Below the pieces are notes generated by a model. The model was not told the DNA's origin. It made no database searches and saw nothing but the letters and a program-made list of their open reading frames with translations. Shown here piece after piece: positions 47,895 through 57,202 of a DNA stretch of 64,000 bases. Within the stretch, counting starts at the first letter, position 1; each line of letters opens with the position of its first letter. The translations under genes were made by a program, and so were the position numbers. Source of the stretch: Cryptomeria japonica (taxonomy: Eukaryota; Streptophyta; Pinopsida; Cupressales; Cupressaceae); contig NC_081411.1 in assembly GCF_030272615.1 (NCBI RefSeq), positions 43,953,017-44,017,016 of the forward strand, read 5' to 3'.

Positions 47895-48033
47895 TAGTGT
47901 TCCACGGAAACACGTTTCCCCCTATCAGGCCCAAGTCCCCCCGTCCCCAAAACATTTTCCCTTTGTCCCCTCGTCGCTGAAGCTTGTCCCCGCGTCCCCG
48001 CGTCTCCCCGTCCCCAACATCCGTGGAACACTG
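47895..48033. mobile_element. hAT-like MITE, 139 bp, in the TATA region of LTR B
   Basis: Terminal inverted repeats are TAGTGTTCCACGGA and TCCGTGGAACACTG (13 of 14 pair). It is flanked by 8-bp ATATAAAG (47887-47894) and ATCTAAAG (48034-48041), a duplication with one difference. Terminal TAGTG/CAGTG and an 8-bp duplication are hAT hallmarks. The inside is C-rich with repeated CCCCGTCCCC. It has no coding capacity. Intact LTR K shows the empty site (CACTATATAAGCCCTGAC). Confidence 0.82.
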
Positions 48034-49176
48034 ATCTAAAGCCCTGGCTCCACATTTGTAAAAGGTTAATAATTAATAGTGAATAGTCAGAGAGTAGGAA
48101 ATAGTTAGAGTAGAGTAGAAAGAGAAGGCAAAGATTGTTGCCAGTAAACTTCATTGAAGAAATGGTGAATTCTATGGGTCGATTCAACAATTTGCATGGT
48201 CTCTATACTTCTCAAATTTGATTTCATGTTATTAGGTGAATGGAAGAAATTTGTATGATCAACGGTGAAATTTGTATATCCATACTACTAGCGGTTTGTT
48301 GATTGCAGACTTGCCTTGCGTAGTGTTGACGTGTTTTTTGTACACAATCATACACAGAATAAAATACCATTAGGCATCTTATCCTCTCTTGAGAAAATAG
48401 TCTCTAACTGCTGAAGATCTGCAAAAAGGATCAGTTAGATGGACTCCAAGGTTCTTTTAGTGGGGTCTCCACGTGTGGACAAGCTTTTAGTGGTATGATG
48501 TGATTTGCTGTTTCCTCCAAGGCGTCTTACGGATTCCAAAGGCTCGAAGATTTCACTAAACTAAAAAGGAACTTTAAAAAAAAGGAAAAAGATAGGGCTT
48601 AAGAGGTCTAATCTAGCCTAACCCTATGAACGACTTAGCGTGAATGAGATTTGGCAAGACTCAACTAACTCCAATTTTGCCATAAGATAACAACTTAATT
48701 GAAATTAGTGCGATCTTCTAAGGTAATAATGGTATTCAATGCATCAAAGACCAAGGACACTACTACGAAGGTACATATCCTAGATGCGAAAATGCTTGAA
48801 GGTTAAGGACTCAAAATGTTTTCCAGTTGACCACGCAAGGCGTTCCTACAATCAGCAAGAAGCTAGTGGTTTGGATTGCGAATCCTACCAAATATCAAAC
48901 CTCACACTTAGCCTTTCAAATTAACAAACTACTTTGATTGAGCATGATTCAAGTACATCCAACAACCATGAAGATAACTTATGAAATTTGCAACAAAACA
49001 CCATAACTTCAATATTTTATTGATTTCCAAGTCATCATATACAACAATTGCTTGAATTTCTCTCTTCAAGACTCAATCTTGCTACAAAATAAAAATTGCT
49101 TACAATTCTAATCTCTCTATTTCACTCTTAACTCTATTCTCTATTAACTGACTCTAAATAAAATGAAAAATGGGGG

Positions 49177-49266
49177 TATAAATAGCATCCCCAATTACAA
49201 TGAAAGGTCCAGATTGAAAGTAAATCAATGGACAAGATCATGACACCTAAACCCTAATTAGGGTTT
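49177..49266 (-). promoter_or_regulatory. LTR promoter of D: telo-box palindrome and TATA box
   Basis: Telo-box palindrome at 49249-49266 and TATTTATA on the minus strand at 49184-49177, in the same order and spacing as in C. Confidence 0.7.
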
Positions 49267-49368
49267 GTTACAAATGACCTCCTTTTTACTGAACAATATT
49301 AAATGCATAGCCAAATATTAAATTTGGCACAAAAATCTAGGAGGTATCAACCAATGAGAAATAAGATG

Positions 49369-52300
49369 TCATGTCATCTGTAACAACCTTTCATCTAGAA
49401 TCTTATTCCCTTTCCAATTCTCTTTCTTAGCATATGCAATGAATTTTGTCACGATTCCTTCGATTTCTGTGATTGGAATCTCGGGAAGATTCTTGATACT
49501 CTCTTCTAAGTGGATAACCTGATCAAATGCATCTAGAAGAGCTGTGTCCCAAGTAGGTTCAAGTTCCTTTGTTCTATCAATCAGGAGCATGGTGGCATAC
49601 ATTTGATCATACTGCTCATCTGTAACATCTGCGTCCTTGCGAAAGATGATCGTGATTCTATCCTCAAATTCTTGTAAATCCACATCTGTCTCGACCTCGA
49701 TCCCTCTGCCAAGAATGGTACGAAGTACCTCAAATACTCTGTCCTGGATCGGATTGATCACCTCCTCAACTTGACCACATCTAACACTGATGTCCTCAAA
49801 GAGAACACTCTTTATATGGAGTAAGGTTGACCACTGAAACAAACTGTGAGAATCACCTTCTAAGATCTTCTCTTGTGCTAGAATTCTTCTAGACGTATGT
49901 CTTATAACTTTCAAGACAGGGATGACAACGTCCTTGGTATGGGCAAATGCAGCTACTGTTGCCATCAATCTGTGAATTATCTCAAGAACTTGGATAGCCT
50001 GGTGGGTGATCTTCGACATCCTTGTAATAAACTCAATGGCCACCGTGTGAGATCTATCCATCCAATTACATGTACGCTGGACCATATTCCTGAATCTTTC
50101 TGCTTCATTGATTGATTGAAGGGGCAATGCCTGCAATGGTGATCTAACTGGATCCTGACGTCCCAAAGGTTCATTGATGTGACTGAAATATGTCCTCCAT
50201 GCACCGACCTCTTTCTCAAGCTTTCTATTCTTTTCTACTTCCTCTCTAAACTTATCCTTCAATGCCTCAAATGTGTCGGTGGCATCATCTAAAGTCTGCT
50301 CTGCTGTGGATGGTCCTAACTCAATAGTCTGTATATGATAGTCCTCTGCTAGGATCTCATCCTCATATTTGTCCGCTGCCGGTGTAGCTATCTGCAGTTT
50401 TCTAGATCCAGTCTCATCTCGAATCATCTTGGACATCTTTGTAGCCTTCTTCTTCTCTGTTGTCATATGTGAACGTCCAACAAGGCTCTCTAAATCAATT
50501 GCACTGTCCTCGTCCTCAATTGCGATCACCTTAGTCAATCTTTCCTTCAACCAATCTGGGATATTTGATCTTGTCTCTTGAACTTGAATTTCTTTGTGTA
50601 CTACTTCTTCTTGTCTGGGAGGAGATGTTACTTCATTATCATTATCTAAATCATAGTCTTGGAGGGATCCATCGGATGAAACATGCTGTGCCTGTCCTTC
50701 CTCCTGCCTGTCATTCTGTACCATCGATTCCATGGATTCTTCCAATCGAACTGCTCTATCTTCTGGTCTGGAAGAAGTACCTGGTGTTTGATCTTTGTTA
50801 GCACCTTGCTTTTTCTTGGAAGGCTCTTTCTTTTCTGATTTCTCCTTTCTCTTTGAACCTCTCGAATGGAGATTGCCCTCACTGGCACATCGAAGGTTAC
50901 CTTCACCTGAATTCCTAGGATTAGGATTGCCTTCACTAACACTGGCTCCACCCTCGGCTGGCTTTTCTTCCAAAGTAAAAGACATGGCTATGCCTTGTTC
51001 TCTCAACTTCTGATGTTGAACGTCTACCCATCTGCGAGTACAAGACAAGACTGGTGCCATCAATTCATCTAAATCCACGGCCTCGGGCTCACTCCAATTC
51101 AGACTTATTGTTTTGCTTTCTCTATCATATGAAGATTGGATGTGCCTGCCGTTGTCCTGAGCTTGGTCGGCTACTCGGTAAATCTTACATTTCCTGATGA
51201 AATCCAAAGGCAATCTAGAATGTATCTTTCGTTTCACTTCGAGATCATCTAGGAGATTCATCATAAAATCTTCAATCTGGTACTCATGTCTAAATCTTCT
51301 ACCGACTGTCTCCTCTAAATGTCCATGAGGGTCAAAACTATTCCTCCAAGCAAAAGATGAAAAAGGATACAAGGCTAACTCCCTCTCTGCATCATCCATG
51401 GCTGAGACATTGGGACATACCTCAACTGAATTACCCAAAATAATAGGTACCTGAACTCCATTCTGATGTCTGTGTCTGAATGCTTTCACATATGCTGCCA
51501 ACTGCCTTGTTACTTCAAGTAACACAATTCTGTCTGTCGGGTATCTCGGCAACATGTATGGGGGTAAAGGACATCCATACACTCTAATGTAAGTGAACTT
51601 GGGAAACTGAATGAACCAAGCACCGTACCTCTTGATTAACTGCTGGGCATCCTGAGATAATCTGTTGTGAATCCCTCCTTGCAGCGTCCTGGTGATGTTC
51701 ATCGTGAAAGTATCATTGATTAACTTGTAGTTCTTCCCTGGTGGATGATGCAAGTAGGTATAGGATTCACAAACTCTGACCTCGCCGGGTCCTCTTCCAA
51801 TCACTCCTCTGTGAGGTAGTCCTGCGTACTCAACGCTCCTGATTAAGGCATAGATGACGTATGAACTCATGTGGAAGGACTTAGTAGCCCTGAGTCTTCT
51901 CAACTGTACGTCTAAGCAATGGCTAATTATCCTAGCCCAATGTATTGTACCCTTTCCTTGAACAATCACCTGGATGAAATAAAACATCCATTTCTCAAAA
52001 TAGAAGGCATGAGGTGCTCCTGTAACTCTGTTAAGCATGGTGATCAAATCTCTGTACTCCTCTTGGAAATCAATCCTGTGTGGTGTGTTCGGTACTTTGC
52101 TCAGACGGGGACGACTCTTAAGTAGCCAGTTCTTGTTGATTATGCTTAGGCAAGCATCTGGATCATCATCGTACACTGATCTGGCTCCTTCAATGCTCTT
52201 GTATATCATGTCCCTGTGCTCTGGAAGATGGAAGGCTTCACTTATGGCTTCCTCTGAAAGGTACGCCAAAATGTTTCCCTCATTGGACACAATTGTCCTG

Positions 52301-52590
52301 GACTGTGGATTGTAATGACGGGCACACTCGATCATCAACTCGTGACACTGAATGGCTGGAGGAAAACCGGCCGCCTTAATGATGCCACTTTCTATTATTC
52401 TCCGGGCGACAGGTGATGGCTTGCCGATGTAAGGGACCTCTCGGAACTTCTTCGTGCTAAAGTTCCCCAAGTTTGTATCTCCAATGTTGCTCCACTTGGA
52501 CACGATCTTGGTCTCCACTTCTTCAGTCTTCTGATCTTCTTTCATAAGAGCCGAGCGACTGGTGGATGCTCCCGCCTTTGGGGTCGCCAT
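49369..52590 (-). CDS. LTR-resident protein, intact, 1,073 aa (copy in D)
   Basis: The frame is open from MATPKAGASTSRSALMKEDQ to ILDERLLQMT. I chose the ATG at 52590 because C, F and K share MATPK there and it lies just after the conserved intron acceptor; an in-frame ATG (MKCCVG) inside the intron would be spliced out. The N-terminal 380 residues are most conserved across C, D and F, including AGFPPAIQCHELMIECARHY, LSEEAISEAFHLPEHRD, NKNWLLKSRPRLSKVPN and FTMNITRTLQGGIHNRLSQD. Residues of about 545-600 hold SEGN repeats and a basic KRKEKSEKKEPSKKKQ stretch that could be a nuclear signal. The middle is acidic and probably disordered. The C-terminus is helical with a possible coiled coil (FREEVEKNRKLEKEVGAW). 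No gag zinc knuckle, protease, RT or integrase is present. Function is unknown. Confidence 0.8.
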   Translation of the reverse strand: MATPKAGASTSRSALMKEDQKTEEVETKIVSKWSNIGDTNLGNFSTKKFREVPYIGKPSPVARRIIESGIIKAAGFPPAIQCHELMIECARHYNPQSRTIVSNEGNILAYLSEEAISEAFHLPEHRDMIYKSIEGARSVYDDDPDACLSIINKNWLLKSRPRLSKVPNTPHRIDFQEEYRDLITMLNRVTGAPHAFYFEKWMFYFIQVIVQGKGTIHWARIISHCLDVQLRRLRATKSFHMSSYVIYALIRSVEYAGLPHRGVIGRGPGEVRVCESYTYLHHPPGKNYKLINDTFTMNITRTLQGGIHNRLSQDAQQLIKRYGAWFIQFPKFTYIRVYGCPLPPYMLPRYPTDRIVLLEVTRQLAAYVKAFRHRHQNGVQVPIILGNSVEVCPNVSAMDDAERELALYPFSSFAWRNSFDPHGHLEETVGRRFRHEYQIEDFMMNLLDDLEVKRKIHSRLPLDFIRKCKIYRVADQAQDNGRHIQSSYDRESKTISLNWSEPEAVDLDELMAPVLSCTRRWVDVQHQKLREQGIAMSFTLEEKPAEGGASVSEGNPNPRNSGEGNLRCASEGNLHSRGSKRKEKSEKKEPSKKKQGANKDQTPGTSSRPEDRAVRLEESMESMVQNDRQEEGQAQHVSSDGSLQDYDLDNDNEVTSPPRQEEVVHKEIQVQETRSNIPDWLKERLTKVIAIEDEDSAIDLESLVGRSHMTTEKKKATKMSKMIRDETGSRKLQIATPAADKYEDEILAEDYHIQTIELGPSTAEQTLDDATDTFEALKDKFREEVEKNRKLEKEVGAWRTYFSHINEPLGRQDPVRSPLQALPLQSINEAERFRNMVQRTCNWMDRSHTVAIEFITRMSKITHQAIQVLEIIHRLMATVAAFAHTKDVVIPVLKVIRHTSRRILAQEKILEGDSHSLFQWSTLLHIKSVLFEDISVRCGQVEEVINPIQDRVFEVLRTILGRGIEVETDVDLQEFEDRITIIFRKDADVTDEQYDQMYATMLLIDRTKELEPTWDTALLDAFDQVIHLEESIKNLPEIPITEIEGIVTKFIAYAKKENWKGNKILDERLLQMT

Positions 52591-52592
52591 AC

Positions 52593-52789
52593 CTACACAA
52601 CATTTCATTATAAGGAATAGATTTTTGCAATAAATAACGTAGATAAGAGAGATAAATTTTAGGAAACCTAATGATAAGTCTCTAGAGTTATCATTTCCTA
52701 AAATACAACGATTGAGCTAAGAGATTTAAAATTCAAAATTTGAAATATGACGATGAATGAATAAAACAATAATAATTAAATCGCCATAC
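52593..52789 (-). other. Leader intron of the LTR-resident gene in D
   Basis: Donor CGAG|GTATGG at 52789 and acceptor TGTTGTGTAG at 52593, 197 nt, two bases before the ATG. Matches the intron in C (199 nt) and K (207 nt). Confidence 0.65.
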
Positions 52790-53151
52790 CTCGATAGAGA
52801 GCTAACTCTAGAATGCAAAAACAAAATTTGCCTAGGCAAAATTGAGGTATAAAGATAATCTTCAATATGATCCCCTCAAATTTGATTTCGCCACCTCTGG
52901 AGAGAATGTGATCTTCAAATTTGCTCTTGGTGTGGTCTTCGAATTCACATCACCTTTGATCTCCAATGCAATTCGCACCTCTTCAAACACACTTCGCACG
53001 CCTCACCCTATCTTGGGAATGTCTACGCCACCTTTGGTTTGGAATCGCACCACTTTTGGAATGTCTAAGCGCGCCACCCTTTCATCCCTTAGGCCGACTT
53101 GGTAAATAAAACCATTTTTAAATGATTTGCAATGAAATGACAAGGCCGACC

Positions 53152-53162
53152 TCCATATATGA
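53152..53162 (-). promoter_or_regulatory. Probable TATA region of the LTR-resident gene in D
   Basis: Minus strand GCGCTCATATATGGAGG, aligned with GCACTTATATAAGGAGG in C. The box is weaker (CATATATG). Confidence 0.45.
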
Positions 53163-53392
53163 GCGCTCCAATTCGATTTTTTATATTAATTAATTAACTA
53201 TTAATGCCTTGCGTTTTTTTTAAATTTGCAAATTTCGATTTTAATAAAGGCAAAATAATTAATAAATGTTTAACGCCACATTAAATGCCAATAAAAAATG
53301 GATTTTCAATTTTTTAAATTGATTTAGCATTTAATGAAATTCGAATTGTTTAAATTTGGCGCCAAAGATATGAAAATAAAAGGACGTACCTC

Positions 53393-55154
53393 ATCGCTCT
53401 GGTCCCTTGGAGAGGGACAGGAGCGATCCATGATTTTGGTCTAGATTCTTGCGTTTTTTGACGTTTAACTCCTTCATTTCCACGTCCTAAATCGATCATC
53501 TGGTGGTCCTTCGAACTTGAATTTCTTCCTTGTGCGAGCAAGTGCGTCCCATGACCATTATCGCCCTGGTCCCTTGGAGAGGGACAGGAGCGATCTCCAT
53601 GTTTTTGCGTTCACCTTGCATCTTTGACCTTCGAAATATCATTGCTTGTGTCCTTTGCGCTTATTTCCACTTGTTTTTGCAAGGTACCTTCGATGTTATA
53701 AGGATCATCGCCCTTGTCCCTTGGAGAGGGACAGGAGCGATCCACATGTTTTCCTTGGTCTTGGCGATTTTAAACTTCGATCTCTTTTGCAATGTCCTTC
53801 AAACGTTATCCTTCGCACTTCCTAACCTTGCGTCGCCTTGATCTTTGAAGGAACGGGAGTGTTCTAATAGTATCGCCTTGGTCCTTGTCCAAAGGACAGG
53901 AGCGATGGGAGACTTTTACCTTGATTAGCAATGTTTGGACGTTTAAAACTCTTGCAAATTATCTTCAAACGATGTCCTGGAGCATATGTAACCTTGTGTA
54001 CCCTTGTCTTTACGTAAATCTTGCATGGATTAATCTAATATATCAATATCGCTCTAGTCCCTTCCTGAGGGACAGGAGCGAAGTTCATCATAACATGCTT
54101 GTTTTTGTTTGTGCCAACTTGCAATTATCTTCATTGCGTGGAATGATGTCCTTTCGACCCTTTTGGTAACTTGAAATTTGTTTGCCTTTTGAAATTTACG
54201 CCATTATGTAGATATCGCTCTGGTCCCTTGCCAAAGGACAGGAGCGATCTGGGTTATAGAGTGCAAATCCTTCCATGTGATGACCCTTGCAACGTTGTGC
54301 TTGATGGAAATGCCTTGAGATGTCTTCGCCACCCTTCGTCTTGACTTGGATCAGCCTTGAACCTTGGAGGGACGACCTTGAACTTTGGAGGGACGGGTCA
54401 TCACCATTGTATCGCCCTGGTCCTTGGAGAGGGACAGGAGCGATCTTTCCCTTGTGGCCTTCATCTTACTTTGCCATGCTCTAAGTTTATATTCAACGGA
54501 TTCGTCCTTCTTCACTCTATCCACCCATGCTTTTACATTATTTGTAACTTTGCAAGAAAAGCAATTATATCAAAAATCGCTCTGGTCCCTTCCTGAGGGA
54601 CAGGAGCGAACTAGGCATTTAACACTGGTATGGACGTCCCAAAAATCTTCAATTTATATTCAATGTGCTCATCTCATGTTTTCCCTTGTTTTTGAACGTA
54701 AACTTGCCTTGACCCTTGTCTGGATTTTGCAAAATGGAAGAAATCGCTCTAGTCCTTGGGAGAGGGACGAGAGCTACAAGGTACCTCGCCCTGGTCCCTT
54801 GGAGAGGGACAGGAGCGATTTGGTCAATATAGATCATTCTCCTTCGTTTTTGCATCTCAAATTATATTCATTTGGCAAAGCATCTTCCCTTGGACGTCCT
54901 CAAATTGCTAAACTTTCAAAATCTTGCAAGGACAAGACGAAATTTGAATTGTAGCTCCGGTCCTCCACTGAGGGACAGGAGCGATTTTCTTCCTGGAGGC
55001 CTTTCTGTGCTCATGAAAATCTTCAATTTATATTCAATGGAAAGATCTTGTCGTTCTCTATCACTTCAAACGTAAAATTTGTCTGGACTCTGCAAGGATG
55101 ATGAGATATTTGAAATTGAGCTCCCGTCCTTCACTGAGGGACAGGAGCGATTTT
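53393..55154 (-). repeat. Palindromic module array of D (12 modules, ~166-bp period)
   Basis: On the plus strand modules read ATCGCTCTGGTCCCTT ... AGGGACAGGAGCGAT, near 53393, 53560, 53706, 53873, 54048, 54214, 54412, 54575, 54743, 54788, 54953 and 55119. Most steps are 163-175 bp, and one is 45 bp, which echoes the 46-bp step in C. Long open frames across this region (for example 54385-54954) are by-products of the repeat. Confidence 0.9.
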
Positions 55155-55597
55155 GCTCCTACAGGCCAAAATAACAAGATTTTTCACATTTTAACACTTC
55201 ACGAGGTGAAAACAAATCAATTCCAATGCCCAGGATCAAAATTCAAAAAAGTCAAAATTTGGTCAAAATATTCAGTCAGACAAAAATTCATATTGACGGT
55301 CAACACTTAGACAAGTTTAAGCTCTGCATGAACATTCCAATTGAAAATTAGACCATTTTGGCGAATTCATTGCATTCAAAATTTGCATTCTAGAAAAGAA
55401 GCTCAAAAGCTCTCAAAAAATGACTGGATTTTGGCTTGAAAAGGCAAAATTTAAAACCCTAAGGCTTGGCCCTAAATCCAGACAACTAACTGACTAACAA
55501 AACCCTAAAAACGAAAGCGAAAACAAGCGAAAAACAAGCAAAAAGAGGGGGGCCCCATTTGCGATGGGGCGATGTGTGAAATGGTCACAACACGTAG

Positions 55598-56138
55598 TCA
55601 ACTGGAATCATTCAGCTTAAGCTTAACTTCAATTATCTCTTCTTCATTGATATGCATCAACCTGACGGTGTCCATGCTTGTAGCGGTGATCTGAACATCA
55701 TAAAGCCATCCTTAGAAGATCACACTAACCTTGTGGAGATGATCCTAGCATGTCAAAGCAAGACTTAGTTAGAGTTTCATCAAAGGTCATCCATTGCTCC
55801 TACATTTTTAGTGTTAGAAATAGATCCTTTTCCAACACTTATCCTTTTCTTCCTTTTTTTAAAATCAAGGGCCAGTGAAATTCCACGTTCCAGTAATATC
55901 CAAAGCAAATCAGACGTTCAGGTTGTCGAAAGTAAGTCCCCTTGTGATTCCAGCAAAATCACATTGTACTGCAAATAGCTTATCCACATGTAGAGAACCT
56001 ACATATCAGAACCTTGGAGTTACTCCGACTGATCCTTCGGCGAGATCTTCAGCAGTCGGGAAACTTTGTTCAAGAGAGGATAAGGTACCTTTAGGTATTT
56101 TATTCTATGTTTGGTCGTGTACAAAAAACGCATCAAGT
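55598..56138 (+). repeat. 3' end of LTR B
   Basis: R/U5 sequence of B resumed after D, with CTTAAGCTTAACTTCAAT, AGTAAGTCCCCTTGTGATTCC and GAGAGGATAAGGTACC, ending CATCAAGT. The same segments occur in E1 (about 4450-4975) and K (about 25920-26448). Confidence 0.8.
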
Positions 56139-56143
56139 AGTCA

Positions 56144-56483
56144 TCAATGCAAGCTACAGGAATGTTAAGGTCTGATATCAAAATCTGAGACTCACTGTCA
56201 TTGCAATCAGTCCTATCCTTATTCAGAAATTAGTAGATTTTATGCTAATAAAATCTTGTAGTGTTGCTATGGAAGAATTGTAATAACCATGAGGGGCTAG
56301 GAGACTATATTAATGGTCCTAGCTGCTGTAACCACCATATCAATAGAGATTGAAGACATTTCTGAACTTGTGCATTGCTGATGAATAATTCTGAGTACAC
56401 TGAATTGCAAATCAAAAACCAAATCATTCAAAAACACAAACATTTGCAAGTTGGAGTTTGGTTAACCCATAAGGGTTACTACA
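56144..56483 (+). repeat. 3' LTR of element A, second part
   Basis: Matches 32620-32959 of the 5' LTR and ends GGGTTACTACA, followed by the TGATA duplication. Confidence 0.9.
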
Positions 56484-57189
56484 TGATAAGGAAAGAAAAT
56501 AGAGATTGGTGGACATAAGCAGATTGCTGTATCTTGCTGCCATCGGTATGTTTTATTCATAAATTGTTGTAGTACCGAGGCTTCTCTCTGAGAACTGTTC
56601 TGCAGTTATATATTTATAGTAATGTCTGAAAAATAAATGAATATATATGTGTGTGTGTATGTATGTCTTGATTAGAAAAAATAATAATATTAGATTGTAA
56701 ATCAGAAAGAATCTTAAGGTAATAAACATTAAGAAGAATATGTATATGCTATTCATTCTTGCTGCTATTATCAGTATTTATGAAGACGGGGATGAGGTGT
56801 TCCAAAGAGGGGTAGTCTAAATCCAAGCAATAGGTTAAGTCCCAAGATAGGGTGGGGATCAACGACCCATAAGCCTTGAGGGTATAGACCCAAGATAGGT
56901 AAGGGCTCGGATCTGTAAACTTTGAGGGAACCTATTGCAGTTGGTCTCTAAGCGCTTTGGTAACATACATAGACCCTTCTCCCTTAAAACTGAAGTAGTA
57001 GCAGGGTTTGATATCTATATTAAGAACTATGAATCATGAATTTAATTATCTAATGAGGAAGATAAATAAGCACTTCTTAACAACTAATAAGTTGAAGAAT
57101 ATCAATGACTGGTTCTCATGATTAGTCTCAATCAATTTTAGTATATTGAAATAGGTAAATTATTTTAATCAGTTAGGGGACTTTACAAA

Positions 57190-57202
57190 TGGTATCAGAG
57201 CC
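57190..57202 (+). other. Isolated primer-binding site of a decayed LTR element
   Basis: TGGTATCAGAGCC follows TTACAAA, as it does after many plant LTRs. The matching LTR start upstream and any gag downstream are not recognisable, so only a relic remains. Confidence 0.5.

Larger units (their letters stand above)
48324..55592 (-). mobile_element. D: gene-bearing LTR unit, 7,269 bp, minus orientation, intact gene
   Basis: On the plus strand it starts TGTTGACGTGTTTT and ends GGTCACAACA. It is flanked by a perfect 5-bp duplication CGTAG (48319-48323 and 55593-55597). Its layout is that of C in reverse: 12 palindromic modules (55154 to 53393), gene TATA near 53155, leader intron (52789 to 52593), intact 1,073-residue reading frame (52590 to 49369), telo-box (49249-49266), LTR TATA (49177-49184) and R/U5. 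C and D face each other inside B across about 500 bp. Confidence 0.88.
37271..56138 (+). mobile_element. B: solo LTR in the 3' LTR of A, carrying C, D and a MITE
   Basis: Starts TGTTGTGACATATTCACACA. It is flanked by GGTCA (37266-37270) and AGTCA (56139-56143). The undisturbed 5' LTR of A confirms the empty site (GGGTCATTAATGCAAGC). B's own sequence is 37271-40174, 47822-48323 and 55598-56138, about 3.9 kb. Its 3' terminus reads CATCAAGT instead of CATCAACA. It holds about eleven palindromic modules, a telo-box palindrome (40157-40174) and a TATA box next to the MITE. No gene remnant was recognised in it. Confidence 0.85.
31237..56483 (+). mobile_element. A: non-autonomous LTR retrotransposon in the NAF1 intron
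   Basis: It is flanked by a perfect 5-bp duplication TGATA (31232-31236 and 56484-56488). It has 5' LTR 31237-32959, primer-binding site 32961-32972, one long ORF (33018-35747), a purine tract (about 35874-35887) and 3' LTR 35888-37270 plus 56144-56483. The 3' LTR is split by insertion of LTR B. Both LTRs total 1,723 bp when B is removed. No pol domain is present, so it resembles a large non-autonomous (LARD-like) element that nevertheless keeps a reading frame. Confidence 0.9.

Noticed and set aside
47885-48190. 101-codon minus-strand frame
   Set aside because: Spans the MITE and LTR B; created by the C-rich repeat.
54385-54954. 189-codon open frame in D
   Set aside because: Lies entirely in the palindromic module array and reads repeat sequence; on the opposite strand to the real gene of D.
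56489-57187. Complete LTR before the primer site at 57190
   Set aside because: No convincing TG start or second LTR copy could be found; kept only as a relic.
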